41,745 nt of DNA, from NCBI GenBank assembly GCA_002281755.1, contig NCHB01000011.1, positions 1-41,745 on the forward strand. Direction: 5' to 3'. This document shows positions 18,875 through 27,292 of the stretch, one piece after another. Each line of letters begins with the position of its first letter. Position 1 is the first letter of the stretch. Position numbers and translations under genes: made by a program. This DNA comes from Sulfurovum sp. 16-42-52 (GTDB lineage Bacteria > Campylobacterota > Campylobacteria > Campylobacterales > Sulfurovaceae). The notes below the pieces were generated by a model. The model was not told the origin of the DNA, made no database searches, and saw only the letters and a program-made list of their open reading frames with translations.

Positions 18875-20596
18875 ATGAATCATCAATTAAAACTCTGCAT
18901 AGGTCAGTATTCACACAAGGGTCGCAAAGAGATCAATCAGGACTTTCATGATGTCTGTTTACCCCAAGGTTCCCTGCTGCATACAAAAGGAATTGCTCTG
19001 GCAATGGCAGATGGCATTAGCAGCAGCAAAGTCAGTCAGGAAGCCAGCAAAACCGCTGTAAACAGTTTTTTGGAAGATTATTTCAGTACTTCAGAAGCAT
19101 GGTCGGTTAAAAAATCGGCTCAGAGCGTGATTCGCGCATTAAACTCATGGATCTATGCACAAAATAGACAAAATCTTTATCATTTGGACAAAGATAGTGG
19201 CTACGTGTGCACGTTTAGTGCTTTAATACTCAAATCAACCACCGCGCATATTTTTCACATCGGGGATATACGCATCTATCGTCTCCGTAATACTGTGCTT
19301 GAACAACTTACAGACGATCACAGGGTATATATATCAAAAGAAAAAAGTTATCTTGGGCGTGCGTTCGGTATTGATTCAGATGTTCGGATTGATTATGATG
19401 CCCTGCGACTTGAACTTGATGACATCTATATCGTGATGAGTGATGGTGTGTATGAGCATACTGATTTTGAGTGGTTACTTGAGAGACTGCATACCCAAAA
19501 AGAGGACTACCCTGCTCTGGCTCAACAGATTGTGCAACATGCCTACGATAGAGGTAGCCCGGATAATCTCAGTGTACAACTTGTAAAAATAGATAGGTTG
19601 CCGCAATACCATACAGAAGAGGAACATCCTTTCTTGGTTGTAAAACCTTTTCCTCCCTCACTCGAAGCCCGGATGACAATTGACGGCTATACGATTGTCC
19701 GCCCCCTAAGCATCACCAGCCGCAGTCATGTCTTTCTTGCAACAGATGAGGCAACACACACAGCGGTTGTCATTAAGACGCCCTCACAAGATGTCAAAGA
19801 AGATAAAGCCTATTTAGAACGGCTTTTGCTGGAAGAATGGATCACCAGACGGCTTAATAACGCACATATCGTTAAATCCTTCCAGCAGTCACGCGAACGA
19901 AATTCTCTTTATACCGTTATGGAGTACATTGAAGGGCAAACCCTCGCGCAATGGATGACAGACAATCCAAACCCTGATTTAGAGGAGGTAAGAGGCATTG
20001 TCGAACAGATTGCAAAAGGTTTGTTGGCATTGCATCGTCAGGAGATGATTCATCAGGATTTAAGACCCCAAAACATCATGATTGACAAAACAGGAACCGT
20101 TAAAATCATAGATTTTGGCTCAACCCATGTTTCTGGCTTATCTGAAATGAATGCCTTAATCGAGCCTCATACGCTTCTTGGAACAGCAGCCTATACTGCT
20201 CCAGAATATTTTTTGGGCGATGTAGGTACCTTTCGTTCCGATCTTTTTTCACTAGCAGTCATTACCTATCAGATGCTCTCAGGAAAATTGCCCTACGGTA
20301 CACACGTTGCAAGGTCCAAAACGCCAGCTGCTCAAAAAAAATTACGCTATCGCTCTTTATATGTGGAAAATATGCATATCCCCTTTTGGATAGACGAAAC
20401 ACTCAAAAAAGCCTTATCGGTAAAACCAAATAAGCGTTATCAGGAGTTATCAGAATTTCTGTATGATCTTCGTCATCCCAATCAAAAGTTTCTAAATAAA
20501 GCTAAATTGCACTATTATGAAGCCAATCCGCTTGTCTTTTGGAAGACCCTATCGTTTATTCTTTTTTGTCTTGTTCTGTTTTTATTGTTCAAATAA
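18875..20596 (+). CDS. Membrane-anchored PP2C phosphatase/Ser-Thr protein kinase fusion
   Basis: A bifunctional signalling protein of 573 aa. Residues 1-240 are a PP2C-type phosphatase with the metal aspartates Asp23 (NQDF), Asp46 (MADGIS), Asp190 (MSDG) and Asp230 (SPDN). Residues 268-535 are a kinase domain: Lys301 (VVIK), a catalytic loop HQDLRPQN at 393-400 with Asp395 and Asn400, DFG at 413-415, and APE at 443-445. The glycine loop is poor (RPLSITSRSHVFL) and HRD reads HQD. A hydrophobic helix at 553-573 anchors the C-terminus. PP2C-kinase proteins next to nitrate/nitrite uptake genes occur in other Proteobacteria (the PA1782 neighbourhood in Pseudomonas, from memory), so a control role in nitrogen uptake is likely but unproven. 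No Shine-Dalgarno sequence precedes the ATG, which lies 23 bp after cynS. Confidence 0.88.
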   Translation: MNHQLKLCIGQYSHKGRKEINQDFHDVCLPQGSLLHTKGIALAMADGISSSKVSQEASKTAVNSFLEDYFSTSEAWSVKKSAQSVIRALNSWIYAQNRQNLYHLDKDSGYVCTFSALILKSTTAHIFHIGDIRIYRLRNTVLEQLTDDHRVYISKEKSYLGRAFGIDSDVRIDYDALRLELDDIYIVMSDGVYEHTDFEWLLERLHTQKEDYPALAQQIVQHAYDRGSPDNLSVQLVKIDRLPQYHTEEEHPFLVVKPFPPSLEARMTIDGYTIVRPLSITSRSHVFLATDEATHTAVVIKTPSQDVKEDKAYLERLLLEEWITRRLNNAHIVKSFQQSRERNSLYTVMEYIEGQTLAQWMTDNPNPDLEEVRGIVEQIAKGLLALHRQEMIHQDLRPQNIMIDKTGTVKIIDFGSTHVSGLSEMNALIEPHTLLGTAAYTAPEYFLGDVGTFRSDLFSLAVITYQMLSGKLPYGTHVARSKTPAAQKKLRYRSLYVENMHIPFWIDETLKKALSVKPNKRYQELSEFLYDLRHPNQKFLNKAKLHYYEANPLVFWKTLSFILFCLVLFLLFK

Positions 20597-20659
20597 GCAT
20601 ACATCTTAAATTGATTAAAATATATACAATACATTGCATATATTTTTTCAGACCTAGGT

Positions 20660-20775
20660 TATACTGTTCTTACCAATAGTAGGTAAGTGAACTATGGTCG
20701 TTAAAACAGATAAATACAATTTTTTTATTGTAATCCTCCTTTGAATACACATACCCCATCCTATCTGTTTTAACG
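20660..20775. repeat. Nested inverted repeats downstream of recJ and the kinase gene
   Basis: CGTTAAAACAGATA (20699-20712) and TATCTGTTTTAACG (20762-20775) are perfect 14-bp inverted copies. Inside them, TACAAT-(T)6-ATTGTA (20715-20732) forms a second hairpin. Just upstream CTTACC (20669) and GGTAAG (20682) pair, and a possible -10 box TATACT lies at 20660. The stop of recJ is 4 bp beyond the outer arm. It may end both converging transcripts or be a small structured RNA or a miniature repeat element. Confidence 0.6.
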
Positions 20776-20778
20776 TTT

Positions 20779-22368
20779 TCAGCCCAGTATCTTTTCAATC
20801 ATCAGCTGTAACGTTACATTTCCTCTAAAATGATTTTCATTGACCATATAGATGATATCTACGCTGCTGCCCACATCATAGGTTTGGCGTGTTTTAAACT
20901 GAACCCCCGGTATGACAATACCCTCTTGTGCAAAACTAAAACGTAAATGTTCACCTTCTTTGCCCAAACTCTGGACTTGGAGTATCTCTACCTTTTTAGA
21001 GATAAATTTTGGTGTAGGATTTGCTTGCCCATAAGGCTCAAATTCTTTAATCAACCCTGTCAACTCAAAAGAGATATCACTAAAATGTAATTCTCCCATG
21101 ATTGCAGGATCAAAGCCCTCTTGGACATACCCCGCTTTGGCATACCCAAGTTGAAGCTGTTCTGTAAAATCGGCTACGTTATGCTCTTGCAAACTCAGCC
21201 CAATCGCTGCTTGATGACCTCCGAACTTTTCAAGATACTCCCTGCAGCTGTTGGTGATGCTAAAAAGATCACATGCACCAAAACTTCTACCGCTTCCCTT
21301 GAGTCCGCCTTTGCCGTCATTACTCAAGACGATGCAGGGTTTTTCGTGATGCCTTGCTAAGCGCGCAGCAACAATTCCGACCACACCCTCATGCCACTCT
21401 TTGCCTTCAACGACGATGACTTTATGCTCAGTATTGACCTTTGCCAGTGCTTTGGCAGTCATCTCCTGCTCTGTTGCTTTTCGTAGTGTATTAAACCCTA
21501 TCAGTCGCTCCAGTCTTACTCTGGCATCATAGATATTGGTAGAGGACAGAAATTCAACCGCATAAGAAGCATCTTCCATCCGCCCTGCACTATTAAGCAG
21601 TGGTGCCAAAAAAAATCCTATATCTTCTGCACTCAGTGTCTCTTTTTGGCTGTGTTCCAAAAAAGCTCTTATCGCAGGTTTGCTACTTTTATTTAAGGCT
21701 TGAATCCCAGCCTCAACCATCATACGGTTTATATGCAACAAAGGCATCATATCAGCGATAATGGCAATGGCTACAAGTTCCATATAGGGCAGAAGATTGA
21801 GTTGTATACCCAAAGCATTTTTAAGTGAAGCAATCAGATACCACGCTATCTGCGCACCACACAGATCTTCATAAGGAAAAGTACATCTTTCCTGTTTAGG
21901 ATTGATAATGGCATAACATTCGGGTATCTCTTGTGAGAGCAGATGGTGATCGGTAATGATAAGCTCTATACCTGCTTCTTTGCATACTTGGGCTGCATAC
22001 ACCGCTGAGATACCGTTATCAACCGTTATCGCCAAATCTGTACCCGCTATACGTGGGACAATCTGCGCAGAAAGTCCGTATCCATCCCTAAAACGATTGG
22101 GTATTATCCATTCTACCGCGTAGTCAATCTCTTCAAAAAAAAGTTTCATCAGCGTCGTTGAAGTAACTCCATCTACATCGTAATCACCGATAATCATGAT
22201 TTTTTCATTGTTTTTTATGGCTGAGATGATGCGTTCTGTCGCTTTATCCATATCTTTGAATAGTGAAGGTTGGGGTAAATCACGAAGTGTAAGAAAACCT
22301 TCTTCAAATCGTGCTTGAAGAAGGTTTTTTATCTGTGTTAATGTGAGTAAAGGATAAACGCCCGACAT
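20779..22368 (-). CDS. recJ: Single-stranded-DNA-specific exonuclease RecJ
   Basis: 5'-3' exonuclease of the DHH superfamily used in recombination and mismatch repair. Metal motifs are clear: GDYDVDGVTST around residues 62-72, VDNG near 115, ITDHH near 138-142 and DMMPL near 205. The C-terminal DHHA1 motif GGHQAAIGLS is around 394-403. The length, 529 aa, is slightly short but normal for this phylum. Its ATG overlaps the pyrG stop by one base (TAATG), so translation is coupled to pyrG. It is the last gene of dnaA-dnaN-pyrG-recJ on the minus strand, next to a nested inverted repeat. Confidence 0.95.
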   Translation of the reverse strand: MSGVYPLLTLTQIKNLLQARFEEGFLTLRDLPQPSLFKDMDKATERIISAIKNNEKIMIIGDYDVDGVTSTTLMKLFFEEIDYAVEWIIPNRFRDGYGLSAQIVPRIAGTDLAITVDNGISAVYAAQVCKEAGIELIITDHHLLSQEIPECYAIINPKQERCTFPYEDLCGAQIAWYLIASLKNALGIQLNLLPYMELVAIAIIADMMPLLHINRMMVEAGIQALNKSSKPAIRAFLEHSQKETLSAEDIGFFLAPLLNSAGRMEDASYAVEFLSSTNIYDARVRLERLIGFNTLRKATEQEMTAKALAKVNTEHKVIVVEGKEWHEGVVGIVAARLARHHEKPCIVLSNDGKGGLKGSGRSFGACDLFSITNSCREYLEKFGGHQAAIGLSLQEHNVADFTEQLQLGYAKAGYVQEGFDPAIMGELHFSDISFELTGLIKEFEPYGQANPTPKFISKKVEILQVQSLGKEGEHLRFSFAQEGIVIPGVQFKTRQTYDVGSSVDIIYMVNENHFRGNVTLQLMIEKILG

Positions 22369-24002
22369 TACTTAGGTTGATTGTCTATGGCTGCCTGCAC
22401 AAATGCTACAATAGAAGGATTTGGGTTTTGAAGTCTTGAAGTAAATTCAGGGTGAAATTGTACGCCTAAAAACCACGGATGGTCTTTAACTTCCACTGCT
22501 TCTATAAGACCATGCGATTCACCGGTGATTTCCAAGCCTTTTGCTTCAAATGCTTCTCTGTATTTTGGATTGGCTTCATATCGGTGTCTGTGTCTTTCAA
22601 AAATGACCGGTGCATCATACGCTTTTCTAAGATTAGAACCTTCTTTTGTTTCACATTCATACTCACCAAGACGCATCGTACCGCCCATAGGAGAAGTAGT
22701 GGTTCTAACCTGTTTTGAACCGCTTGCATCTATAAATTCATCGATCAGATAGATAATCGGATTTTTTGTATCTTTTTTAAATTCAACCGAATTGACATCT
22801 TCCAATCCGAGTACGTTTCTGGCAAATTCTATCATCGCAAGCTGCATACCCAGACAGATACCTAAAAAAGGTATTTTATTTTCTCTAGCATATTGAATGG
22901 CAAGTATTTTGCCCTCTATACCCCGTTCTCCAAAACCGCCTGCAACCAAAATACCGTCACAATCATTGAGATATTTACTCGCACCGTCATCTTCCACTTT
23001 TTCGCTGTCTACCCATTTGATAATGACTTTATGATCCAAATGCGCACCTGCATGGATGAGTGCCTCAGTGAGTGATTTGTAAGACTCTTTTAAATCCAAA
23101 TATTTTCCGACAAAAGCAATTTTAGTCTGATAGGTCGGTTGTATAATCTTATGGACTAAATCTGACCATTCATCCATTTTAGGTAAACAGTTTTCAAGTT
23201 CAAGCTGATTGCAGATAGGTTTTAAAATATCCTGTTTTAAAAAATTGAGAGGCACTTCATAAATAGTCGGGGCATCAATCGCATCAATGACTGAATCTTC
23301 ATCTACATCACAGCTATAAGCAATCTTTCGTTTCAAATCTGCCGGAACAGGCTGTTCAGCTCGAAGGATGAGCATATGCGGTGCGATACCTATACGTCTT
23401 AGTTCCTGTACAGAGTGTTGCGTCGGTTTGGTTTTAAGCTCACCGGCAGCCTTGATGTAGGGTAAGAGTGTCACATGGATATTCATCACCTGTTTTTTAC
23501 TCAGTTCATGTTTCATTTGACGTATGGTTTCCAAAAACGGCAATCCTTCGATGTCACCGGTTGTACCGCCAAGTTCAACAATGAGAATGTCTTTACCTTC
23601 GCCTGCTTTGATGATACGCTCTTTAATTTCATTAACGATGTGCGGAACTACTTGGATGGTTTTACCCAGATATTTACCTTTACGTTCATTTTCTATAACT
23701 GTTTTATAGACCTGTCCAGTTGTAAAGTTGTTGTTTTGTGTTAAAGAAGTATCTAAAAATCTTTCATAATGTCCCAAATCTAAATCGGTCTCAGCACCGT
23801 CTTTAGTGACAAAAACTTCTCCATGTTCAAGGGGTGACATCGTACCAGGATCGACGTTGATATAAGGATCGAGTTTTAAAACACCCACACGCAATCCAGT
23901 CTGCTTTAAGAGTGTTCCCACACTAGCAGCGGTAATACCTTTGCCTAAAGAACTTAGTACACCTCCTGTCACAAAAATATATTTAGTTGGTTGTTTACTC
24001 AT
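22368..24002 (-). CDS. pyrG: CTP synthase
   Basis: Makes CTP from UTP, ATP and glutamine; 544 aa, full length. The N-terminal synthetase domain opens with [14 protein letters not shown], the ATP loop. The C-terminal class I glutamine amidotransferase domain has the nucleophile in GICLGMQLA and the His-Glu pair in [11 protein letters not shown]. The gene lies 15 bp after dnaN and overlaps recJ by one base, so nucleotide synthesis and replication genes share a transcript here. An AAGG ribosome site lies 13 nt before the ATG. No unusual residues are noticed. Confidence 0.98.
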   Translation of the reverse strand: MSKQPTKYIFVTGGVLSSLGKGITAASVGTLLKQTGLRVGVLKLDPYINVDPGTMSPLEHGEVFVTKDGAETDLDLGHYERFLDTSLTQNNNFTTGQVYKTVIENERKGKYLGKTIQVVPHIVNEIKERIIKAGEGKDILIVELGGTTGDIEGLPFLETIRQMKHELSKKQVMNIHVTLLPYIKAAGELKTKPTQHSVQELRRIGIAPHMLILRAEQPVPADLKRKIAYSCDVDEDSVIDAIDAPTIYEVPLNFLKQDILKPICNQLELENCLPKMDEWSDLVHKIIQPTYQTKIAFVGKYLDLKESYKSLTEALIHAGAHLDHKVIIKWVDSEKVEDDGASKYLNDCDGILVAGGFGERGIEGKILAIQYARENKIPFLGICLGMQLAMIEFARNVLGLEDVNSVEFKKDTKNPIIYLIDEFIDASGSKQVRTTTSPMGGTMRLGEYECETKEGSNLRKAYDAPVIFERHRHRYEANPKYREAFEAKGLEITGESHGLIEAVEVKDHPWFLGVQFHPEFTSRLQNPNPSIVAFVQAAIDNQPK

Positions 24003-24017
24003 AGTGCCTTTTTCCTT

Positions 24018-25085
24018 TTATGCAACAATAGGCATGATGATAGTGATGAAATTATCGTCTTTTACGATAAATGGTAATGTCGGTTCATTAAATTCCATTG
24101 TAAATTCATTTTTATTGATTTGAGAAATGAAATCTAAAATATATTTACTGTTATAAGAAATTTCAAATTTGTCATTTAAACCTGTTTTGAGTTTGAGTTC
24201 TGTTTTTGCTTCGACATTATCTGCACTGAGAGAGTTAAAAACAATACTGTCAGAAAGTAAAGTCATTTTTATCTCTTGAGAAATGGTGGTGATCATTTTA
24301 ATCGCATCAATCATCTCTTTTTTTGGCAATGTAATTTGATGTTTGGTAGATGTAGGAATAATTCGCTGATAATCAGGAAATTTCCCGTTGATCAGTCTTG
24401 TAAAAAAATAATAGTTGTTGTTATTGATAATTAGATTTGTTTCATCAAAATAGATATCAATTTGGTCCAAAAATAATTTTTGTATTTCTAAAATTGCTTT
24501 TTTAGGAACGATGAGAGATAAAGTTTCTGCATTATCTCCAGCGATTGTTGCGATTGCCAATCTTCTTGTATCGGTTCCTACTAAATCGGTTGAATCATTT
24601 TTGATGTTAATGAGTGCACCGTTGAGTTCAAATTTTGGATTGTTGGTATCAATAGCTGGAGATATTTTTTTAAGATTTTGAATAAGACTTAAAGAATCCA
24701 AAGAAATTTGCGGTTTATTTTCAGTAGTGGGGAAAGTGGGGAAAGAATTTGTATTAAATGTGGGCAGTTTAAATTTTGAATGTTGTTGTTTTACATGTAA
24801 GACATTGTCTAAAAGTTCTAAAGTGATTTCATCATCTTTGAGTATACGTATGATGTCTAAAAGTTTTTTACCGTGGGCGGTAAAAGATCCTTCTGAATCA
24901 ATAATAATATTATCTGTCTTAATTTTTAAACCTATTTCAGAATCTGTTGCTTTTATGATACAGCTGTTATTTTCGGTTTTAAACAAAATATGAGAGGTAA
25001 TTTGACTGGCATCTTTTTTTTCTAAAAAAGGCTGTAGATTAATGAGTATAGATTCTATAATTTGTTTTTGCGCTCTTATCTTCAT
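24018..25085 (-). CDS. dnaN: DNA polymerase III beta sliding clamp
   Basis: Ring-shaped processivity factor of the replicative polymerase, 355 aa, with three repeated clamp folds. Typical features are 'GALINIKNDSTDLVGTDTRRLA', described here by its middle TDTRRLA near residue 172, and the hydrophobic C-terminal pocket strand ending ITIIMPIVA. The length is standard. It follows dnaA by 213 bp; that gap contains DnaA boxes and an AT-rich tract, so it is part of the origin. An AAGGAAAG ribosome site precedes the ATG. gyrB, often next in other bacteria, is not present; pyrG and recJ follow instead. Confidence 0.97.
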   Translation of the reverse strand: MKIRAQKQIIESILINLQPFLEKKDASQITSHILFKTENNSCIIKATDSEIGLKIKTDNIIIDSEGSFTAHGKKLLDIIRILKDDEITLELLDNVLHVKQQHSKFKLPTFNTNSFPTFPTTENKPQISLDSLSLIQNLKKISPAIDTNNPKFELNGALINIKNDSTDLVGTDTRRLAIATIAGDNAETLSLIVPKKAILEIQKLFLDQIDIYFDETNLIINNNNYYFFTRLINGKFPDYQRIIPTSTKHQITLPKKEMIDAIKMITTISQEIKMTLLSDSIVFNSLSADNVEAKTELKLKTGLNDKFEISYNSKYILDFISQINKNEFTMEFNEPTLPFIVKDDNFITIIMPIVA

Positions 25086-25298
25086 TGACTTTCCTTATTA
25101 TAAATAATTTAGTACGTAGTAGTAGCATGACTTGAATAGGTGAAAAACTTCTATACAGCCGATGAAACCGTTATTTGAGTAAATGTTGAATGGTATTATT
25201 TTATTCACATTTGTTCACTTTTAAAATTATATCTTTTTTTTATTCAAGTTTTATGATGCTGGTGTCCCTTGTTTGGGCAAAGAAAAGCATAGGGATGT
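25086..25298. other. Replication origin, dnaA-dnaN part (oriC2)
   Basis: The 213-bp gap holds a perfect DnaA box TTATTCACA (25201-25209), a near box TTGTTCACT (25211-25219), and a third on the minus strand reading TTTTTCACC (25139-25147). An AT-only stretch (TTTTAAAATTATATC followed by eight Ts) directly follows the two boxes and is a natural unwinding element. Bipartite origins with the unwinding part here are known for Campylobacterota. Confidence 0.78.
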
Positions 25299-26633
25299 TT
25301 ATTCGATACTTGGACGTGTTTGTGTATTGATTTTATTGGAAAGATCTTCAAGTATGACTTTAAAATTTTCATCACTTTCTATGATTTCATGAATTTTTTT
25401 CATAGCATGAGAAATCGCAGTATGGTCTTTCATGCCAAAATATATTGCTATTTGAGGCATTGAATTAGGTGTGAGATTTCGTGCAAGATAAATGGCGATT
25501 CTTCGGGCGTTGACAATGTTTTGTGTACGCTTTTTTGATTTCATATCTGAGGGCTTGATGTTAAGTTCCCGTGATATGATTTTAACGATGTCATCGATGG
25601 AAATATTTTCTTTCTTTTCTTTGAGTTGATCTTTGATGGCATTTTGTGCAAAGTCTAGGGTGATTTCCTGATTGAGCATCGAAGAGAGCGCATTGAGTTT
25701 GATGATAGTACCCTCTATTTCACGTATATTATCACCCATATTGGTCGCAATGAAATTGATGATTTCATTGTTCAGTTTAATCCCATCAAGTTCACATTTT
25801 TTTTGGATAATCGCAATTTTCGTCTCAAGCCCTGGGGGTTGAATATCTGCCATCAGTCCCATTTCAAAACGGCTGCGCAGTCTGTCAACCAATCCTGCTA
25901 TTTTATTGGGTTGTCTGTCAGAGGTGATGACGATTTGTTTGTTGTTGTTGTAGAGTTCATTAAAGGTGTGAAAAAACTCTTCTTGGGTTTGTTCTTTTCT
26001 GCTGAGAAACTGTATATCATCGATGAGCAGCAGGTCACATTCTCTAAATTTATCCCTAAAACGATCCATGGTCTGTGAACGCAGATGAGAGGTAAAGGAG
26101 TTCATAAACTGTTCTAAAGTGGTATAGATAACCGTTTTACCCTGATTGATATGATAATTTCCTATGGCTTGCAGCAAATGGGTTTTACCTAAACCAACCC
26201 CGCCATACAAAAAGAGCGGATTATACTGTTTACCGGGTTTTTCTGCGACAGATTTGGACGTTGTGTAGGCAAACTGATTGGAATGCCCTACAATAAAACT
26301 TTCAAAGGTCAAAGAGGGATTGAGATAGGTACTTTTAGAATGGCTTTTTTCTGTTGTCTGTTTCACTGAAGCACTTTGATTGTGTTGGTTTTTGGATCCA
26401 ACGGATATTTCTATCTCCGGTTTCACTTCATTGTATACTTCAAAAAGATGGCTCAGTTTATCAGCATATTTGCTTTTAATCCATTTTGCCACAATCATAT
26501 TGGGTGCATTAAAATAAACAATGTTACTGCGCGAACGTTTGGCATCATAGACAAGATTTTTGATATAACGCTCATATTCTATTTCGCTAATCTCTTTTTT
26601 GAGTTCAAAAAGTACTTTTTGCCCGATGTTCAT
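25299..26633 (-). CDS. dnaA: Chromosomal replication initiator DnaA
   Basis: AAA+ initiator that binds DnaA boxes and opens the origin; 444 aa. Domain I covers about residues 1-75, a short linker follows (80-105), and the AAA+ domain has Walker A GGVGLGKT at 144-151 and Walker B LLLIDDIQ at 201-208. The C-terminal DNA-binding helix-turn-helix has the signature KDHTAISHAMKKI. All elements are intact. The start is ATG at 26633, with an AAGGGCGG-like ribosome site. Gaps on both sides carry DnaA boxes; autoregulation by DnaA is therefore likely. ruvC is divergent. Confidence 0.98.
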   Translation of the reverse strand: MNIGQKVLFELKKEISEIEYERYIKNLVYDAKRSRSNIVYFNAPNMIVAKWIKSKYADKLSHLFEVYNEVKPEIEISVGSKNQHNQSASVKQTTEKSHSKSTYLNPSLTFESFIVGHSNQFAYTTSKSVAEKPGKQYNPLFLYGGVGLGKTHLLQAIGNYHINQGKTVIYTTLEQFMNSFTSHLRSQTMDRFRDKFRECDLLLIDDIQFLSRKEQTQEEFFHTFNELYNNNKQIVITSDRQPNKIAGLVDRLRSRFEMGLMADIQPPGLETKIAIIQKKCELDGIKLNNEIINFIATNMGDNIREIEGTIIKLNALSSMLNQEITLDFAQNAIKDQLKEKKENISIDDIVKIISRELNIKPSDMKSKKRTQNIVNARRIAIYLARNLTPNSMPQIAIYFGMKDHTAISHAMKKIHEIIESDENFKVILEDLSNKINTQTRPSIE

Positions 26634-26801
26634 GTCTACCGCCCTTTGATATTTTTAAATGTGTGAATAACATTTTTCATCTTCTCTACGTTCATTTCTT
26701 AATGTGAAAAACTTAGCACATTTTAGCCAATTTAAGCTAAAATAGCGTAAGAAAACAGAGTTGAATAGTTTTATTCACTATGTGAACAAAGGTGTGAATG
26801 A
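26634..26801. other. Replication origin, ruvC-dnaA part (oriC1)
   Basis: Five DnaA-box-like sites lie in 140 bp: TTATTCACA on the minus strand (26662-26670), TTTTTCACA minus (26703-26711), TTATTCACT plus (26771-26779), TTGTTCACA minus (26781-26789) and TCATTCACA minus (26793-26801). The last overlaps the ruvC start codon. A 7-bp inverted repeat, TTTTAGC (26721) and GCTAAAA (26736), places TAAAAT boxes symmetrically for divergent dnaA and ruvC transcription. Confidence 0.78.
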
Positions 26802-27283
26802 ATATCTTAGGAATTGACCCTGGAAGCCGTAATTTAGGGTACTGCATCGTACATTGGGATGGGAAAAACTTTTCACTACTTGAAGCAGGTTTGCTTAAAC
26901 TGAGGAGTAAAGTACTCCAAGAGCAGATAGTGGAGCTTGTAGAGGGCATAGACCTTATTTTAAAGACACATCCTGTTGATGAAGTCGCGATTGAAGATAT
27001 CTTTTTTGCACTCAACCCCCAGTCAGTTTTAAAGCTCGCTCAGTTTAGAGGTGCTTTGTGTCTGAAGATACTCCAAGAAGTGGGTTTTTTTCATGAATAT
27101 ACAGCATTGCAGGTCAAAAAAGCAGTCACAGGAAATGGTAAAGCCACAAAAGAGCAGGTTGCTTTTATGGTCAAAAGATTGTTTGGAATCAAAAAAGAGA
27201 TAAAGCCTTTAGATATCACCGATGCGATGGCAGTTGCCCTGACGCATCTTCAAAGAGTGAAGATACGCAAAAGGGCTAAGTAA
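26798..27283 (+). CDS. ruvC: Holliday junction endonuclease RuvC
   Basis: Resolves Holliday junctions together with RuvAB. The four acidic catalytic residues are in place: Asp7 (GIDPGS), Glu66 (AIEDIFF), Asp139 and Asp142 ([10 protein letters not shown]). Length 161 aa is typical. The ribosome site AAAGGTG and the start codon overlap a DnaA box, so initiator binding could influence its expression. It is convergent with the L,D-transpeptidase gene, with only 9 bp between stop codons. RuvC divergent from dnaA is a gene order known in several Campylobacterota. Confidence 0.96.
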   Translation: MNILGIDPGSRNLGYCIVHWDGKNFSLLEAGLLKLRSKVLQEQIVELVEGIDLILKTHPVDEVAIEDIFFALNPQSVLKLAQFRGALCLKILQEVGFFHEYTALQVKKAVTGNGKATKEQVAFMVKRLFGIKKEIKPLDITDAMAVALTHLQRVKIRKRAK

Positions 27284-27292
27284 AAAGAGTGA

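Noticed and set aside
20669-20761. Minus-strand open frame of 29 codons inside the nested repeats
   Set aside because: No usable ribosome site and it is read through the hairpin arms; the structure explains the sequence better.
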